Shown: positions 38,512 through 45,428 of the stretch, one piece after another
Layout: each line of letters starts with the position of its first letter
Numbering within the stretch: position 1 is the stretch's first letter
Assembly (NCBI RefSeq): GCF_000577615.1
Contig: NZ_CBXX010000003.1
Location: 62,001-126,000, forward strand
DNA from: Herbaspirillum sp. RV1423
GTDB taxonomy: Bacteria; Pseudomonadota; Gammaproteobacteria; Burkholderiales; Burkholderiaceae_D
Direction of reading: 5' to 3'
Length of the DNA: 64,000 nucleotides
Notes under the pieces: model-generated
The model's input: only the letters and a program-made list of their open reading frames with translations
Databases searched by the model: none
What the model was told of the DNA's origin: nothing
Program-made: the position numbers and the translations under genes

Positions 38512-38637
38512 TCAATCTACTCCCAGTGCCCATATCACGCCGAGCCAGAGCAGCAGGCACACGGGCGCAACCAGCAGCACACGCTGCCACCAGGGCAGCG
38601 CAAGCACGCTGGTTTGTTGAAAGAGGCGGAAAAACAT
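38512..38637 (-). CDS. 41-residue membrane protein leading the znu operon
   Basis: A short frame from ATG 38635-38637 that ends 2 nt before znuC. It encodes one strong membrane helix (RVLLVAPVCLLLWLGVIWAL) after a short N-terminus with WWQR. The tight spacing with znuC implies co-translation. No family is recognised; it could be a small regulator or accessory subunit of the transporter, or a leader that couples znuC translation. Confidence 0.6.
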   Translation of the reverse strand: MFFRLFQQTSVLALPWWQRVLLVAPVCLLLWLGVIWALGVD

Positions 38638-38713
38638 AGATGAAGGAATATTCTTGTCAATCGATTTGCCGCGCCGAAACCGGATACAGCCCGACCGCGC
38701 GCAGTTACAAATC

Positions 38714-38762
38714 AGTTTGCAACCGAGTTGCGAAACTGGAATTATAATGCAACATTGTTGCA
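38714..38762. promoter_or_regulatory. Divergent promoter with two candidate Zur dyads
   Basis: Two elements share GCAAC-N3-GTTGC: 38719-38731 and 38749-38761 (the second extended to TGCAAC-ATT-GTTGCA at 38748-38762). Their centres are exactly 30 bp apart, about three helix turns. ATTATAAT at 38741-38748 supplies a -10 box (TATAAT) readable on both strands and touches the second dyad. Genes on both sides are zinc-uptake-like, so a Zur repressor is the natural candidate. Inference: I cannot compare with a verified betaproteobacterial Zur matrix. Confidence 0.65.
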
Positions 38763-38866
38763 AGATGTGACAAAGCTCCAATAAATCCTTCAACCCAGTC
38801 ATCATGCTGCCCGGGACTTTCCTTTCGAATATCCCTGCGCCGCCAACCTGAAGAAAGATCGCGCCC

Positions 38867-39427
38867 ATGAATTCCCGTCAAATCATTGCCACCATCCTCG
38901 GATCGTCCCTGCTGCTCTCCTCCGCGCTCGCCCTGGCGCACGAAGCCCATGTGCACGGTGTCGGCAAGCTCGACGTCGCGCTCGACGGCAAGACGCTGTC
39001 GCTGCACCTGGACTCGCCGCTGGTCAACCTGATCGGCTTCGAACATGCCGCCAAAAGCGCCAAGGACAAACAAGCCGCGCAAGACATGGCGAAAACCTTG
39101 CGCAATGCCGCTGCAGTGTTCGTCTCCAGCCCGTCAGCAGAATGCAAGCTCAGTGAGGTCAAATTGAACTCTGCCGCGATCGAACCGGCGCTGCTCGGCG
39201 AAACCACCGCCGGCAAACCGGCCGGCCGCGAAGATCATGACGGCCACGCCGACCTCGACGCCGATTTCGTCTTCCAGTGCGCCCAACCGGAACGTCTGCA
39301 AAAAATCGACGTCAAGCTGTTCGATGCCTTCAAAGGATTCAACAGCATCGATGTGCAACTGGTGACGGGCAAGCGCCAGGGCGCGGCGAAACTGACGCCG
39401 GGTGCGGCCAGTCTCGCCATCCAATAA
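38867..39427 (+). CDS. DUF2796 exported metal-binding protein (ZrgA-like)
   Basis: A 186-residue periplasmic protein with a signal peptide (cleavage near residue 24, ALA-HEAHVHG). The mature N-terminus is His-rich (HEAHVHGVGKLDVALDG) and a second acidic/His cluster is EDHDGHADLDADF (about residues 127-139), both hallmarks of DUF2796. This family includes ZrgA, a zinc-regulated protein of Vibrio, as I recall. First gene of a four-gene plus-strand operon divergent from znuCBA. Confidence 0.86.
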   Translation: MNSRQIIATILGSSLLLSSALALAHEAHVHGVGKLDVALDGKTLSLHLDSPLVNLIGFEHAAKSAKDKQAAQDMAKTLRNAAAVFVSSPSAECKLSEVKLNSAAIEPALLGETTAGKPAGREDHDGHADLDADFVFQCAQPERLQKIDVKLFDAFKGFNSIDVQLVTGKRQGAAKLTPGAASLAIQ

Positions 39428-39446
39428 CTATTTTCAACAACCGAAC

Positions 39447-40160
39447 ATGAGCGACGCCGCCATCGCATTGCGCAATATCTCCTTCACCTGGCCCGGCCAG
39501 AAAACGCCGACGCTGGCGCTGGACAGCTTCGACGTGCAAGCACGCGAACAAGTTTTTGTCAGCGGCCCCAGCGGCAGCGGCAAAAGCACGCTGCTGGCGC
39601 TGATCGGCGGCATCGCCAATGCGCAGGCCGGCACCGTCGCCATCCTCGGCCAGTCGCTGGACAGTTTGCCGGCGTCGCGGCGCGACCGCTTTCGCGTCGA
39701 TCACATCGGTTTCATCTTCCAACAGTTCAATCTGATTCCCTACCTGTCGATCCTGGACAATGTGCTGCTGCCCTGCCAGTTCTCGGCCTATCGCCGCGAA
39801 CGCGCGCTGGCGCAGGGACATGATCTGCGCGCAGCGGCGCAATCGCTGTTGCGCAGCCTCGACCTGGCGCCCGACTTGTGGACGCGCGCCGTCACGCAAT
39901 TGTCGATCGGCCAGCAGCAACGCGTGGCCGCCGCGCGCGCGCTGATCGGCCGGCCGGAAATCGTGGTTGCCGATGAACCCACTTCGGCGCTCGATAGCGA
40001 CCGCCAGCAAGCCTTCCTCGACCTGATCCAGCATGAGTGCGAACAAGCCGGTGCCAGCCTGGTATTCGTCAGCCACGACCAGCGTCTGGCGGAACGTTTT
40101 CACCGCCGCATCGCGTTGAACGACATCAATCGCTGCGCGCAGGTGGAGGAGTCGGCATGA
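39447..40160 (+). CDS. ABC transporter ATPase (LolD/MacB type)
   Basis: A 237-residue ATPase from ATG 39447. Walker A VSGPSGSGKSTLLALIGG, Q-loop FIFQQFNLIPYLSILDNV, signature QLSIGQQQRVAAARAL and Walker B IVVADEPTSALDS are intact. It is of the LolD/MacB subfamily that pairs with FtsX-like permeases. Its stop overlaps the next start as ATGA. In context it probably powers a zinc-related system rather than lipoprotein release. Confidence 0.9.
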   Translation: MSDAAIALRNISFTWPGQKTPTLALDSFDVQAREQVFVSGPSGSGKSTLLALIGGIANAQAGTVAILGQSLDSLPASRRDRFRVDHIGFIFQQFNLIPYLSILDNVLLPCQFSAYRRERALAQGHDLRAAAQSLLRSLDLAPDLWTRAVTQLSIGQQQRVAAARALIGRPEIVVADEPTSALDSDRQQAFLDLIQHECEQAGASLVFVSHDQRLAERFHRRIALNDINRCAQVEESA

Positions 40161-41419
40161 GCTTCCTGTTCCGACTTGCCGCGCGCAGCGCGTGGAACCG
40201 CCGCTTCACGCTCGGCTTGATGCTGCTGGCGATTGCGCTGTCAAGCGCCATGCTGCTGGGCATCGAACGCGTGCGCCACGATGTGCGCGAGGGCTTTTCG
40301 CAGTCGGTGTCGGGCACGGACCTGGTGGTCGGCGCGCGCACCAGCCCGGTCCAGTTGATGCTGTATGCGATCTTCCGTATCGGCGGCGCCACCAATAACA
40401 TGGGTTGGGACAGCGCGCAGAAACTGGCGAAAAATCCTGCCGTGGCGTGGACCATTCCGCTGTCGCTGGGCGATTCGCATCGCGGCTTCCCGGTGCTGGC
40501 GACCAACGGCAATTATTTTGAACACTTCCATTACGGCGACGGCCAGGCGCTGCGCCTGAGCGAAGGCCGCGTCTTCGGCAGCGTATTCGAAACCGTGATC
40601 GGCGCCGAAGTGGCGCAACGCCTGCATTACAAACTCGGCGACCGTATCGTGCTGAGCCACGGCATGGGCAGCCTGCACCTGACCGATCACGCCGACAAGC
40701 CGTTCACGGTGACCGGCATCCTGGCGCGCACTGGCACGCCGGTCGACCGCACCGTGCATATCGGGCTCGATGCGATGGAAGCGATCCATCTCGATTGGGA
40801 AGGCGGCGCACCGATGCCCGGCCTGTCGATTGCACCGGCGCTGGTCAAGAAATTCGATCTCACGCCGAAGACGGTCACCGCCGTACTGGTCGGCCTGAAG
40901 AACCGCGCCGCCGTGTTCGGCGTGCAGCGCGACATCGCCGACGATACCAGCGAACCGCTGATGGCGGTGCTGCCCGGCGTCGCGCTGGACGAATTGTGGC
41001 AAGTGGTCGGCGTCGGCGAAAACGCCCTGCTGCTAGTGTCCGGCATGGTGGTCATCGTCGGCCTGGCCGGGCTGGTGTCGGCCATTCTCGCCAGCCTCGG
41101 CGAACGGCGACGCGAGCTGGCGGTGCTGCGCTCGGTCGGCGCGCGCCCCGGCGACATTTTCCTGCTGCTGGCGCTGGAAGGCCTTGCCGTGATGCTGGCC
41201 GGCGTGGTGCTGGGCGTGGTCTTGCTGACGCTGGCGCTGTTCGCGCTCGGCCCCTTCCTGAGCGCGCAATTTGGCGTAACATTGCATCCAGCCTTGCCTG
41301 CCGCCGGCGAATTGCAGTTGTTGCTGTGGACCATCGCCGCCGGCTTCGTCGCCAGCCTGTTGCCGGGCTTGCGCGCTTACCGGCTCAGCCTGGCCGACGG
41401 CCTCACCCCTCGGATCTGA
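40157..41419 (+). CDS. ABC transporter permease (FtsX/MacB-like)
   Basis: A 420-residue permease starting at ATG 40157 inside the ATGA overlap. One helix near the N-terminus (FTLGLMLLAIALSSAMLLGI) is followed by a large periplasmic domain (about residues 45-285) and three C-terminal helices with the FtsX signature (ILASLGERRRELAVLRSVGA). The periplasmic domain contains several His and Asp residues, compatible with metal-linked function. Pairs with the preceding ATPase. Confidence 0.88.
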   Translation: MSFLFRLAARSAWNRRFTLGLMLLAIALSSAMLLGIERVRHDVREGFSQSVSGTDLVVGARTSPVQLMLYAIFRIGGATNNMGWDSAQKLAKNPAVAWTIPLSLGDSHRGFPVLATNGNYFEHFHYGDGQALRLSEGRVFGSVFETVIGAEVAQRLHYKLGDRIVLSHGMGSLHLTDHADKPFTVTGILARTGTPVDRTVHIGLDAMEAIHLDWEGGAPMPGLSIAPALVKKFDLTPKTVTAVLVGLKNRAAVFGVQRDIADDTSEPLMAVLPGVALDELWQVVGVGENALLLVSGMVVIVGLAGLVSAILASLGERRRELAVLRSVGARPGDIFLLLALEGLAVMLAGVVLGVVLLTLALFALGPFLSAQFGVTLHPALPAAGELQLLLWTIAAGFVASLLPGLRAYRLSLADGLTPRI

Positions 41420-41423
41420 CATC

Positions 41424-42125
41424 ATGAAAAGCATTACCTGGATAGGCGGCATCGTTGCCGCGGGACTACTGGTCGGTTACTCGGTGCATCTCGCGGCGAC
41501 GCCGAATGCACCCAAAGCGGCGCGGGTCGTAGCGGCATCGACGACTGCGGCCGCACCTTATTCCGACAACGCGCAATACAAGGTCGGCGACCATTTGCAG
41601 CCTGGGCCCGACTTGGCAAGCACGCCTTACAAACCGTCGGGCAAGACTGAAGGCGGCTTCCGCGAAATCGCCTGGGAATCACTGATTCCCAAGAACTGGG
41701 ACGCCATGGCGCCGTTCAAGGGACTGAAGCTGGACCAGATGCAAGACGGCGACCCGCGCGCCATGGAAGCGCTGTGGAAAGCCAAGAAATACTGGAAGAA
41801 CGCGCCGATCGACCCCAGCATGGACGGCGCATCGATACGCATCCCCGGCTTCGTGGTGTCGCTGGAACGCGAGGGCGAGGCATTGAAGGAATTCCTGCTG
41901 GTGCCCTACTTCGGCGCATGCATCCACGTGCCGCCGCCGCCAGCCAACCAAATCATCCACGTGCACAGCAGCAAGGCCGTCAAGAACATTCGCACCATGG
42001 ATGCCGTGTGGATCAATGGCGTGCTCAAGGTCGAGCATTCGGACACGATGATGGGCACCGCCGGCTACAGCATGAAGTCGGTGAAAGTCGAACCGTACAC
42101 GGATCAGGCGACGCAAGGGGGTTAA
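41424..42125 (+). CDS. DUF3299 protein (exported)
   Basis: A 233-residue protein with an N-terminal membrane anchor or signal (ITWIGGIVAAGLLVGYSVHL). The DUF3299 core has FREIAWESLIPKNWD, RIPGFVVSLEREGEALKEF and YFGACIHVPPPPANQIIHV, where the Cys/His/Pro-rich end suggests a metal site. Starts 4 nt after the permease stop. Together with DUF2796 and the ABC pair this makes the Zrg-like operon. I do not know its biochemical role. Confidence 0.86.
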   Translation: MKSITWIGGIVAAGLLVGYSVHLAATPNAPKAARVVAASTTAAAPYSDNAQYKVGDHLQPGPDLASTPYKPSGKTEGGFREIAWESLIPKNWDAMAPFKGLKLDQMQDGDPRAMEALWKAKKYWKNAPIDPSMDGASIRIPGFVVSLEREGEALKEFLLVPYFGACIHVPPPPANQIIHVHSSKAVKNIRTMDAVWINGVLKVEHSDTMMGTAGYSMKSVKVEPYTDQATQGG

Positions 42126-42269
42126 GAGCCAAGAGCAGTTAGCAAAACGCCGTCGGCGGCGTTGCTTCTGCTTGCCGAACGTTCGGCCAGTCTGCGTCGG
42201 CGCGCCTTGCCATCGAGGTCTTGTCAGCAGATCCCGGCGAGGATTGCACGCCGCAGATTTATCGAGAAG

Positions 42270-42304
42270 TTATCCACACATTTTGGGTGCAAGCCTGTGG
42301 ATAA
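42270..42304. promoter_or_regulatory. Inverted pair of DnaA boxes
   Basis: TTATCCACA at 42270-42278 and TGTGGATAA at 42296-42304, both perfect matches to the strong DnaA box, head to head with 17 nt between. No dnaA or dnaN gene is nearby, so this is not an obvious origin; titration or regulation by DnaA is possible. Confidence 0.7.
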
Positions 42305-42528
42305 ACACTTGAGAAGTGAATTAAGTCATTGATAACAAGAGAATTTTCATTCTTTTGTCATTCTTGTGCAAATCGATTGCAAGGACGCACCCCGCGCCGC
42401 CGGGCTGGATCACCAGCAGGGAGGATGGCAGCTTCCACTACGTGTGCGTACAGCCGGGTTATAACGCCACTATCCGGCATTGGCGACTCAAGCATGCTGC
42501 TGTTTTCCTGACGCTAAACCTGATGAGG

Positions 42529-42590
42529 AAAAAAAACCTGCGATACTTGCATATCGCAGGTGAATCTAAAGCAAGTTTAGAGGAGACGAA
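42529..42590 (-). ncRNA. Candidate small RNA A (anti-Shine-Dalgarno type)
   Basis: On the minus strand: a possible -10 TAAAAT (plus 42594-42599), five bases, then CGTCTCC (plus 42582-42588), hairpin TCTAAA-CTTGC-TTTAGA (42565-42581), a short linker, and a terminator with a 9-bp stem (CCTGCGATA / TATCGCAGG, 42537-42560) and eight T residues (42529-42536). If transcription starts at the CGTCTCC the RNA is about 60 nt. CGUCUCC is complementary to GGAGACG, a Shine-Dalgarno core. It could instead be the 3' end of a longer transcript from the gene at 42839-43486. No good -35 was found. Confidence 0.5.
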
Positions 42591-42838
42591 CAGATTTTAT
42601 CGAATGCGTGTGACGACTTCATGACACCTGAAACCGTTTCGAAAACTGCTTCGTACACATCCGAATCCTGCGGCAAACGTCATGAAATATCTGCCACTGT
42701 CATCGGCAAGTCACAAAGCCGGATTATCCTTTCAATTCTTTCGCGATACATGCAACCGATATGCATGATTGCACGGTGTGCCGGGCCAACCGTCCGGCGC
42801 ACCACTCCCCGAATTCCCTCTTCCGCTTCCGTTTGCAG

Positions 42839-43486
42839 TCACCACGCTCCGGTTACCTGCAAGCGGCTCAGTCTGATCTTCGTGCCTTCGCCCTCGGCGT
42901 TCTGCATCACGAGATCGCTGCCCAATTCCTTCGGCGGCTTCTGGTACCACTCCATGCACACCTGCGACAAATTGCTCAACGCCGGCTTGTTCGTAAACTG
43001 CTGCAGCAACTCCCGTGTCAGCGCCAGATTCGGCTCAAGCCTGAAATCGCCGAGCGCCTTGAGCGCGTCCGGCGACGCCGACATGCGCGTCAAATCCTTC
43101 TGGAACATCTGCCTCGGCACCGCGATCGGATGCCCCGCAGCAGCCAGCAACTCCTGAAACACCGGCGCCATGAAGTCCAATGCATAACCTTCGCATTGCA
43201 CCCAGCAATGAAACGCATCGCTGTTGCTGTCGACCTTGTCGCCATCCAGCGTGCCGAACGACAAGGCGCCGCTGCTATCCGCGCTGACCAGATAGAACGC
43301 CGCGCCGGCGACCGGAAAGGCGTTCTTCTTGTAAAACTTCTTCAATATCTGCGCCGCCGTCACGCTGAAGAAAAAACTCGCGGCAGGAATATTGGCGTCG
43401 ACACTGTCCAGCACGGAATGAATGACGCGAAAAATACGTTGATAGTCCGCAAGCGGAATGAGGGGGCGAATGTTCGATGATTTCAT
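42839..43486 (-). CDS. DUF2026-like protein
   Basis: A 215-residue cytoplasmic protein that I tentatively place in DUF2026. It has FHCWVQCEGYALDFMAPVFQ (about residues 92-111), an arrangement of His, Trp, then Asp that recalls transglutaminase-like folds (Cys/His/Asp), with a Cys in the preceding or same strand. Catalysis is speculation. The C-terminus ends VMQNAEGEGTKIRLSRLQV. No operon partner. A downstream terminator lies about 280 nt away with a candidate sRNA in between. Confidence 0.65.
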   Translation of the reverse strand: MKSSNIRPLIPLADYQRIFRVIHSVLDSVDANIPAASFFFSVTAAQILKKFYKKNAFPVAGAAFYLVSADSSGALSFGTLDGDKVDSNSDAFHCWVQCEGYALDFMAPVFQELLAAAGHPIAVPRQMFQKDLTRMSASPDALKALGDFRLEPNLALTRELLQQFTNKPALSNLSQVCMEWYQKPPKELGSDLVMQNAEGEGTKIRLSRLQVTGAW

Positions 43487-43524
43487 CCGCGCATTTTCTC
43501 ACATCGCATGCCACACGCGCCTCG

Positions 43525-43809
43525 TTATGCCTTGTCCTTACCCTGGCCTTCGGCATTGTGTCCGTTCAACAAGCACGAAGAGCAATCGATCTCCTGACGC
43601 GCCGAACATGCCGTCAACTCCGGTAACCGCTCGGCAGCGTCCTGCTCCGACGACGGCGCATGCAAGTGCTCGCGCGACATCTTCATCTCGCGCTTGTTCC
43701 ATTCACAATCGGCGCGGATGAACAAATACATCAGCAGCAGGCAGAACCCGAGATAGATGATGAACATCAAGGCGATATCGCTTGGCACTGTTTCGATGAT
43801 GAATTGCAT
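43525..43809 (-). CDS. Small single-pass membrane protein, Cys-rich tail
   Basis: A 94-residue protein of unknown function with a strong ribosome-binding site (CGGAGG before ATG 43807-43809). One membrane helix near the N-terminus (ALMFIIYLGFCLLLMYLFI, about residues 13-31) is followed by a charged region and a Cys-rich segment (TACSARQEIDCSSCLLNG, about residues 66-83). The Cys spacing could bind metal. It lies 38 nt upstream of the DUF2026-like gene on the same strand. Confidence 0.65.
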   Translation of the reverse strand: MQFIIETVPSDIALMFIIYLGFCLLLMYLFIRADCEWNKREMKMSREHLHAPSSEQDAAERLPELTACSARQEIDCSSCLLNGHNAEGQGKDKA

Positions 43810-43980
43810 ACGACCTCCGTTAGCTCAACTATGCAGAGGGTCTGTTGAGGTTGACTACCTCATGCAAACCGTCTTTCCACGGAGATCATCATAATCAGTC
43901 GTATGCACCCAATCTATCGGGGGATTCCTTAGGAGAGAACCCGACTGGCGCGTCGGGAAAACATCTGAAGATGGGAAGGA

Positions 43981-44002
43981 GTCGCACGCGGCCGCGTGCG
44001 AC
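43981..44002. repeat. 22-bp perfect palindrome
   Basis: GTCGCACGC-GGCC-GCGTGCGAC is a perfect palindrome 6 nt past the stop of the small gene at 44008. It has no T tract, so it may be a weak terminator or a protein site rather than an intrinsic terminator. Confidence 0.6.
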
Positions 44003-44007
44003 GTCAA

Positions 44008-44373
44008 TCAGTGCGACTGCGCGTCGATATCGGCAAGAGATTCCCGGCCGCGCTGGGTAATCTCGAATCCTTCGCCAGCCTCTTTCGCCACGATGTGCCC
44101 CTTGCGGCCGAGGAAAATCGCCACGTCGGCGTCGATGGCGACATGCGGATCTGCGTTCAGGCTGCGCAAGGCTTCGATGCAGCGATAGATAAACAGGATC
44201 TGCTTGCCCTTTTCTGTCAGCGCCAGTTGCCCGTCGCGCGTGTATTCAAGGAACTTGAGGCCAGTCAGGCGCTTGGTATTGCGCGCCACGCACGCACTCG
44301 GGCGACCGCGATGTTCCTTGCGGCTGATCTGACCGAGGGCGTCAAATTCATCTTTGGTCAAATCATTGCTCAT
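44008..44373 (-). CDS. Small hypothetical protein, possibly winged-helix
   Basis: A 121-residue soluble protein with a good ribosome-binding site (CGGAGAAAG). TKDEFDALGQISRKEHRG and RLTGLKFLEYTRDGQLALTE look like a winged-helix pattern, with wing DGQLALTEKGKQ at about residues 48-59. The C-terminal part repeats a similar ending (EGFEITQRGRESLADID). No family recognised; DNA binding is only a possibility. Confidence 0.6.
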   Translation of the reverse strand: MSNDLTKDEFDALGQISRKEHRGRPSACVARNTKRLTGLKFLEYTRDGQLALTEKGKQILFIYRCIEALRSLNADPHVAIDADVAIFLGRKGHIVAKEAGEGFEITQRGRESLADIDAQSH

Positions 44374-44816
44374 TGCTGCTTTCTCCGGTTAGGCGTGATT
44401 GACAGGCATCCGGCAAGACGCCTCGGCCGCCATGGTACGCGCGAAATGGTTTTCTGGACAGCTTCCGCATGCCTAAACCCCGGCCCGACTTACCCACAAT
44501 GTCTGTGAACAACGCTGTGGACAAGCTGTGGGACGTGCCGGCCGAGCCACCCCACGGCTGGTTCGGCAACAGATTGCCTCCCTGGCAGGCAGGCGTCGCG
44601 GCGACAGGGTAAAAAAAACCCGCCGCGAAGAAACATCGGGCGGGTTCAATCTCAAAAACATCTTCCAGGAGGTTTATTGAGGAGACGTTTTCACTGTAAA
44701 TCGAAAGTCTTCTCTGGGAAACGATCAATATCTTATTCGCTTATGCGTTGCAGGCATAAGCTGTTTCCCGGCAGCATGCGCTACGCCTCATCAATCTCAA
44801 GCCCACTTCAACCGGA
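44374..44816. other. 443-nt region with candidate sRNA B
   Basis: Contains a 3' region downstream of the exported DUF5666-like gene, a candidate minus-strand sRNA at 44611-44687, and two imperfect DnaA boxes (44490-44498 and 44516-44524, one mismatch each). No protein gene is supported. Confidence 0.5.
44611..44687 (-). ncRNA. Candidate small RNA B (anti-Shine-Dalgarno type)
   Basis: On the minus strand: a possible -10 TACAGT (plus 44693-44698), five bases, then CGTCTCC (plus 44681-44687), the same spacing as in candidate A. Next is a weak hairpin (arms about 44673-44681 and 44651-44658) whose loop carries CCTCCT (plus AGGAGG, 44667-44672). It ends in a terminator: AACCCGCC / GGCGGGTT stem (44617-44646) with eight T residues (44611-44618). 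A -35-like TTCCCA lies 16 nt before the -10. It might alternatively be the 3' untranslated end of the gene at 44817-45428. Confidence 0.5.
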
Positions 44817-45428
44817 TTACATCGGCGGCTTGACGCCATCCTTTTCCACAACGATGCGAGCCGCGTTCCAGTCATCGCCGCCGCGCGTCGCCACAGCGAA
44901 GACAGCCAGGCCCGGCTTCACGTCTTGCAAGGTGGCCGGCACAAACGTCACCACCGGAACATCCTTGGGCACCTGGATCTTGATGTCCTTGCCCTGATAA
45001 GTGAGATTGAGATCGCGGCCGGCGTTGTCGGAAACAACTGCCGACACGGTCGCATTGGTCATGCTGCTGCCCGGCAGCAAATCCCAGTCATAGTGGCCTT
45101 CACCGGCGCCGCGCGCTTCCTCGGGGAAGACCACGACCTCCAGCGCCTGGATGCCGCCATTGGCCGTGGGCTTGCCGGCGGTGCCGATGAAACTTCCCTG
45201 TTTGATAGCCGACAGGTCCAGCGACTTGACTGATGAATAGCGCGTACTATCGCTCACATGCAGGGTCAGTTTCTTGCCTTCGCGCGTCAGCACCTCGACG
45301 TCGCCGCCGCTTGCCGCGGCGACAGTGCCGCGAATTCTGCTCGGCGCGACATTCTGCGCCTGGGCCAGCAATGGCAAAGCGAATACAGCAACCGTAAACA
45401 TGGACAGCAACCTGGAGCGGTTCGACAT
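44817..45428 (-). CDS. Exported DUF5666-like protein
   Basis: A 203-residue protein with a Sec signal peptide (MFTVAVFALPLLAQAQ, cleavage near residue 25). The mature part has two short beta domains, one with IRGTVAAASGGDVEVLTREG and KKLTLHVSDSTRYSSVK, and one with VSAVVSDNAGRDLNLTYQGK. This pattern matches DUF5666 (OB-like repeats). Function unknown. Monocistronic; a terminator lies 170 nt downstream. Confidence 0.7.
   Translation of the reverse strand: MSNRSRLLSMFTVAVFALPLLAQAQNVAPSRIRGTVAAASGGDVEVLTREGKKLTLHVSDSTRYSSVKSLDLSAIKQGSFIGTAGKPTANGGIQALEVVVFPEEARGAGEGHYDWDLLPGSSMTNATVSAVVSDNAGRDLNLTYQGKDIKIQVPKDVPVVTFVPATLQDVKPGLAVFAVATRGGDDWNAARIVVEKDGVKPPM

Larger units (their letters stand above)
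42126..42838. other. 713-nt region with DnaA boxes and a candidate sRNA
   Basis: No convincing protein gene. It holds an inverted pair of perfect DnaA boxes at 42270-42304 and a minus-strand sRNA candidate at 42529-42590, annotated separately. A plus-strand frame at 42355-42624 runs antisense across the sRNA and its terminator and is not supported. Confidence 0.5.

Noticed and set aside
42355-42624. 89-codon plus-strand frame between the DUF3299 gene and the DUF2026-like gene
   Set aside because: It crosses the minus-strand terminator and sRNA candidate, has no ribosome-binding site and no recognisable family.
44363-44728. 121-codon minus-strand frame covering the terminator at 44617-44646
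   Set aside because: Contains the intrinsic terminator and candidate sRNA; no family resemblance.
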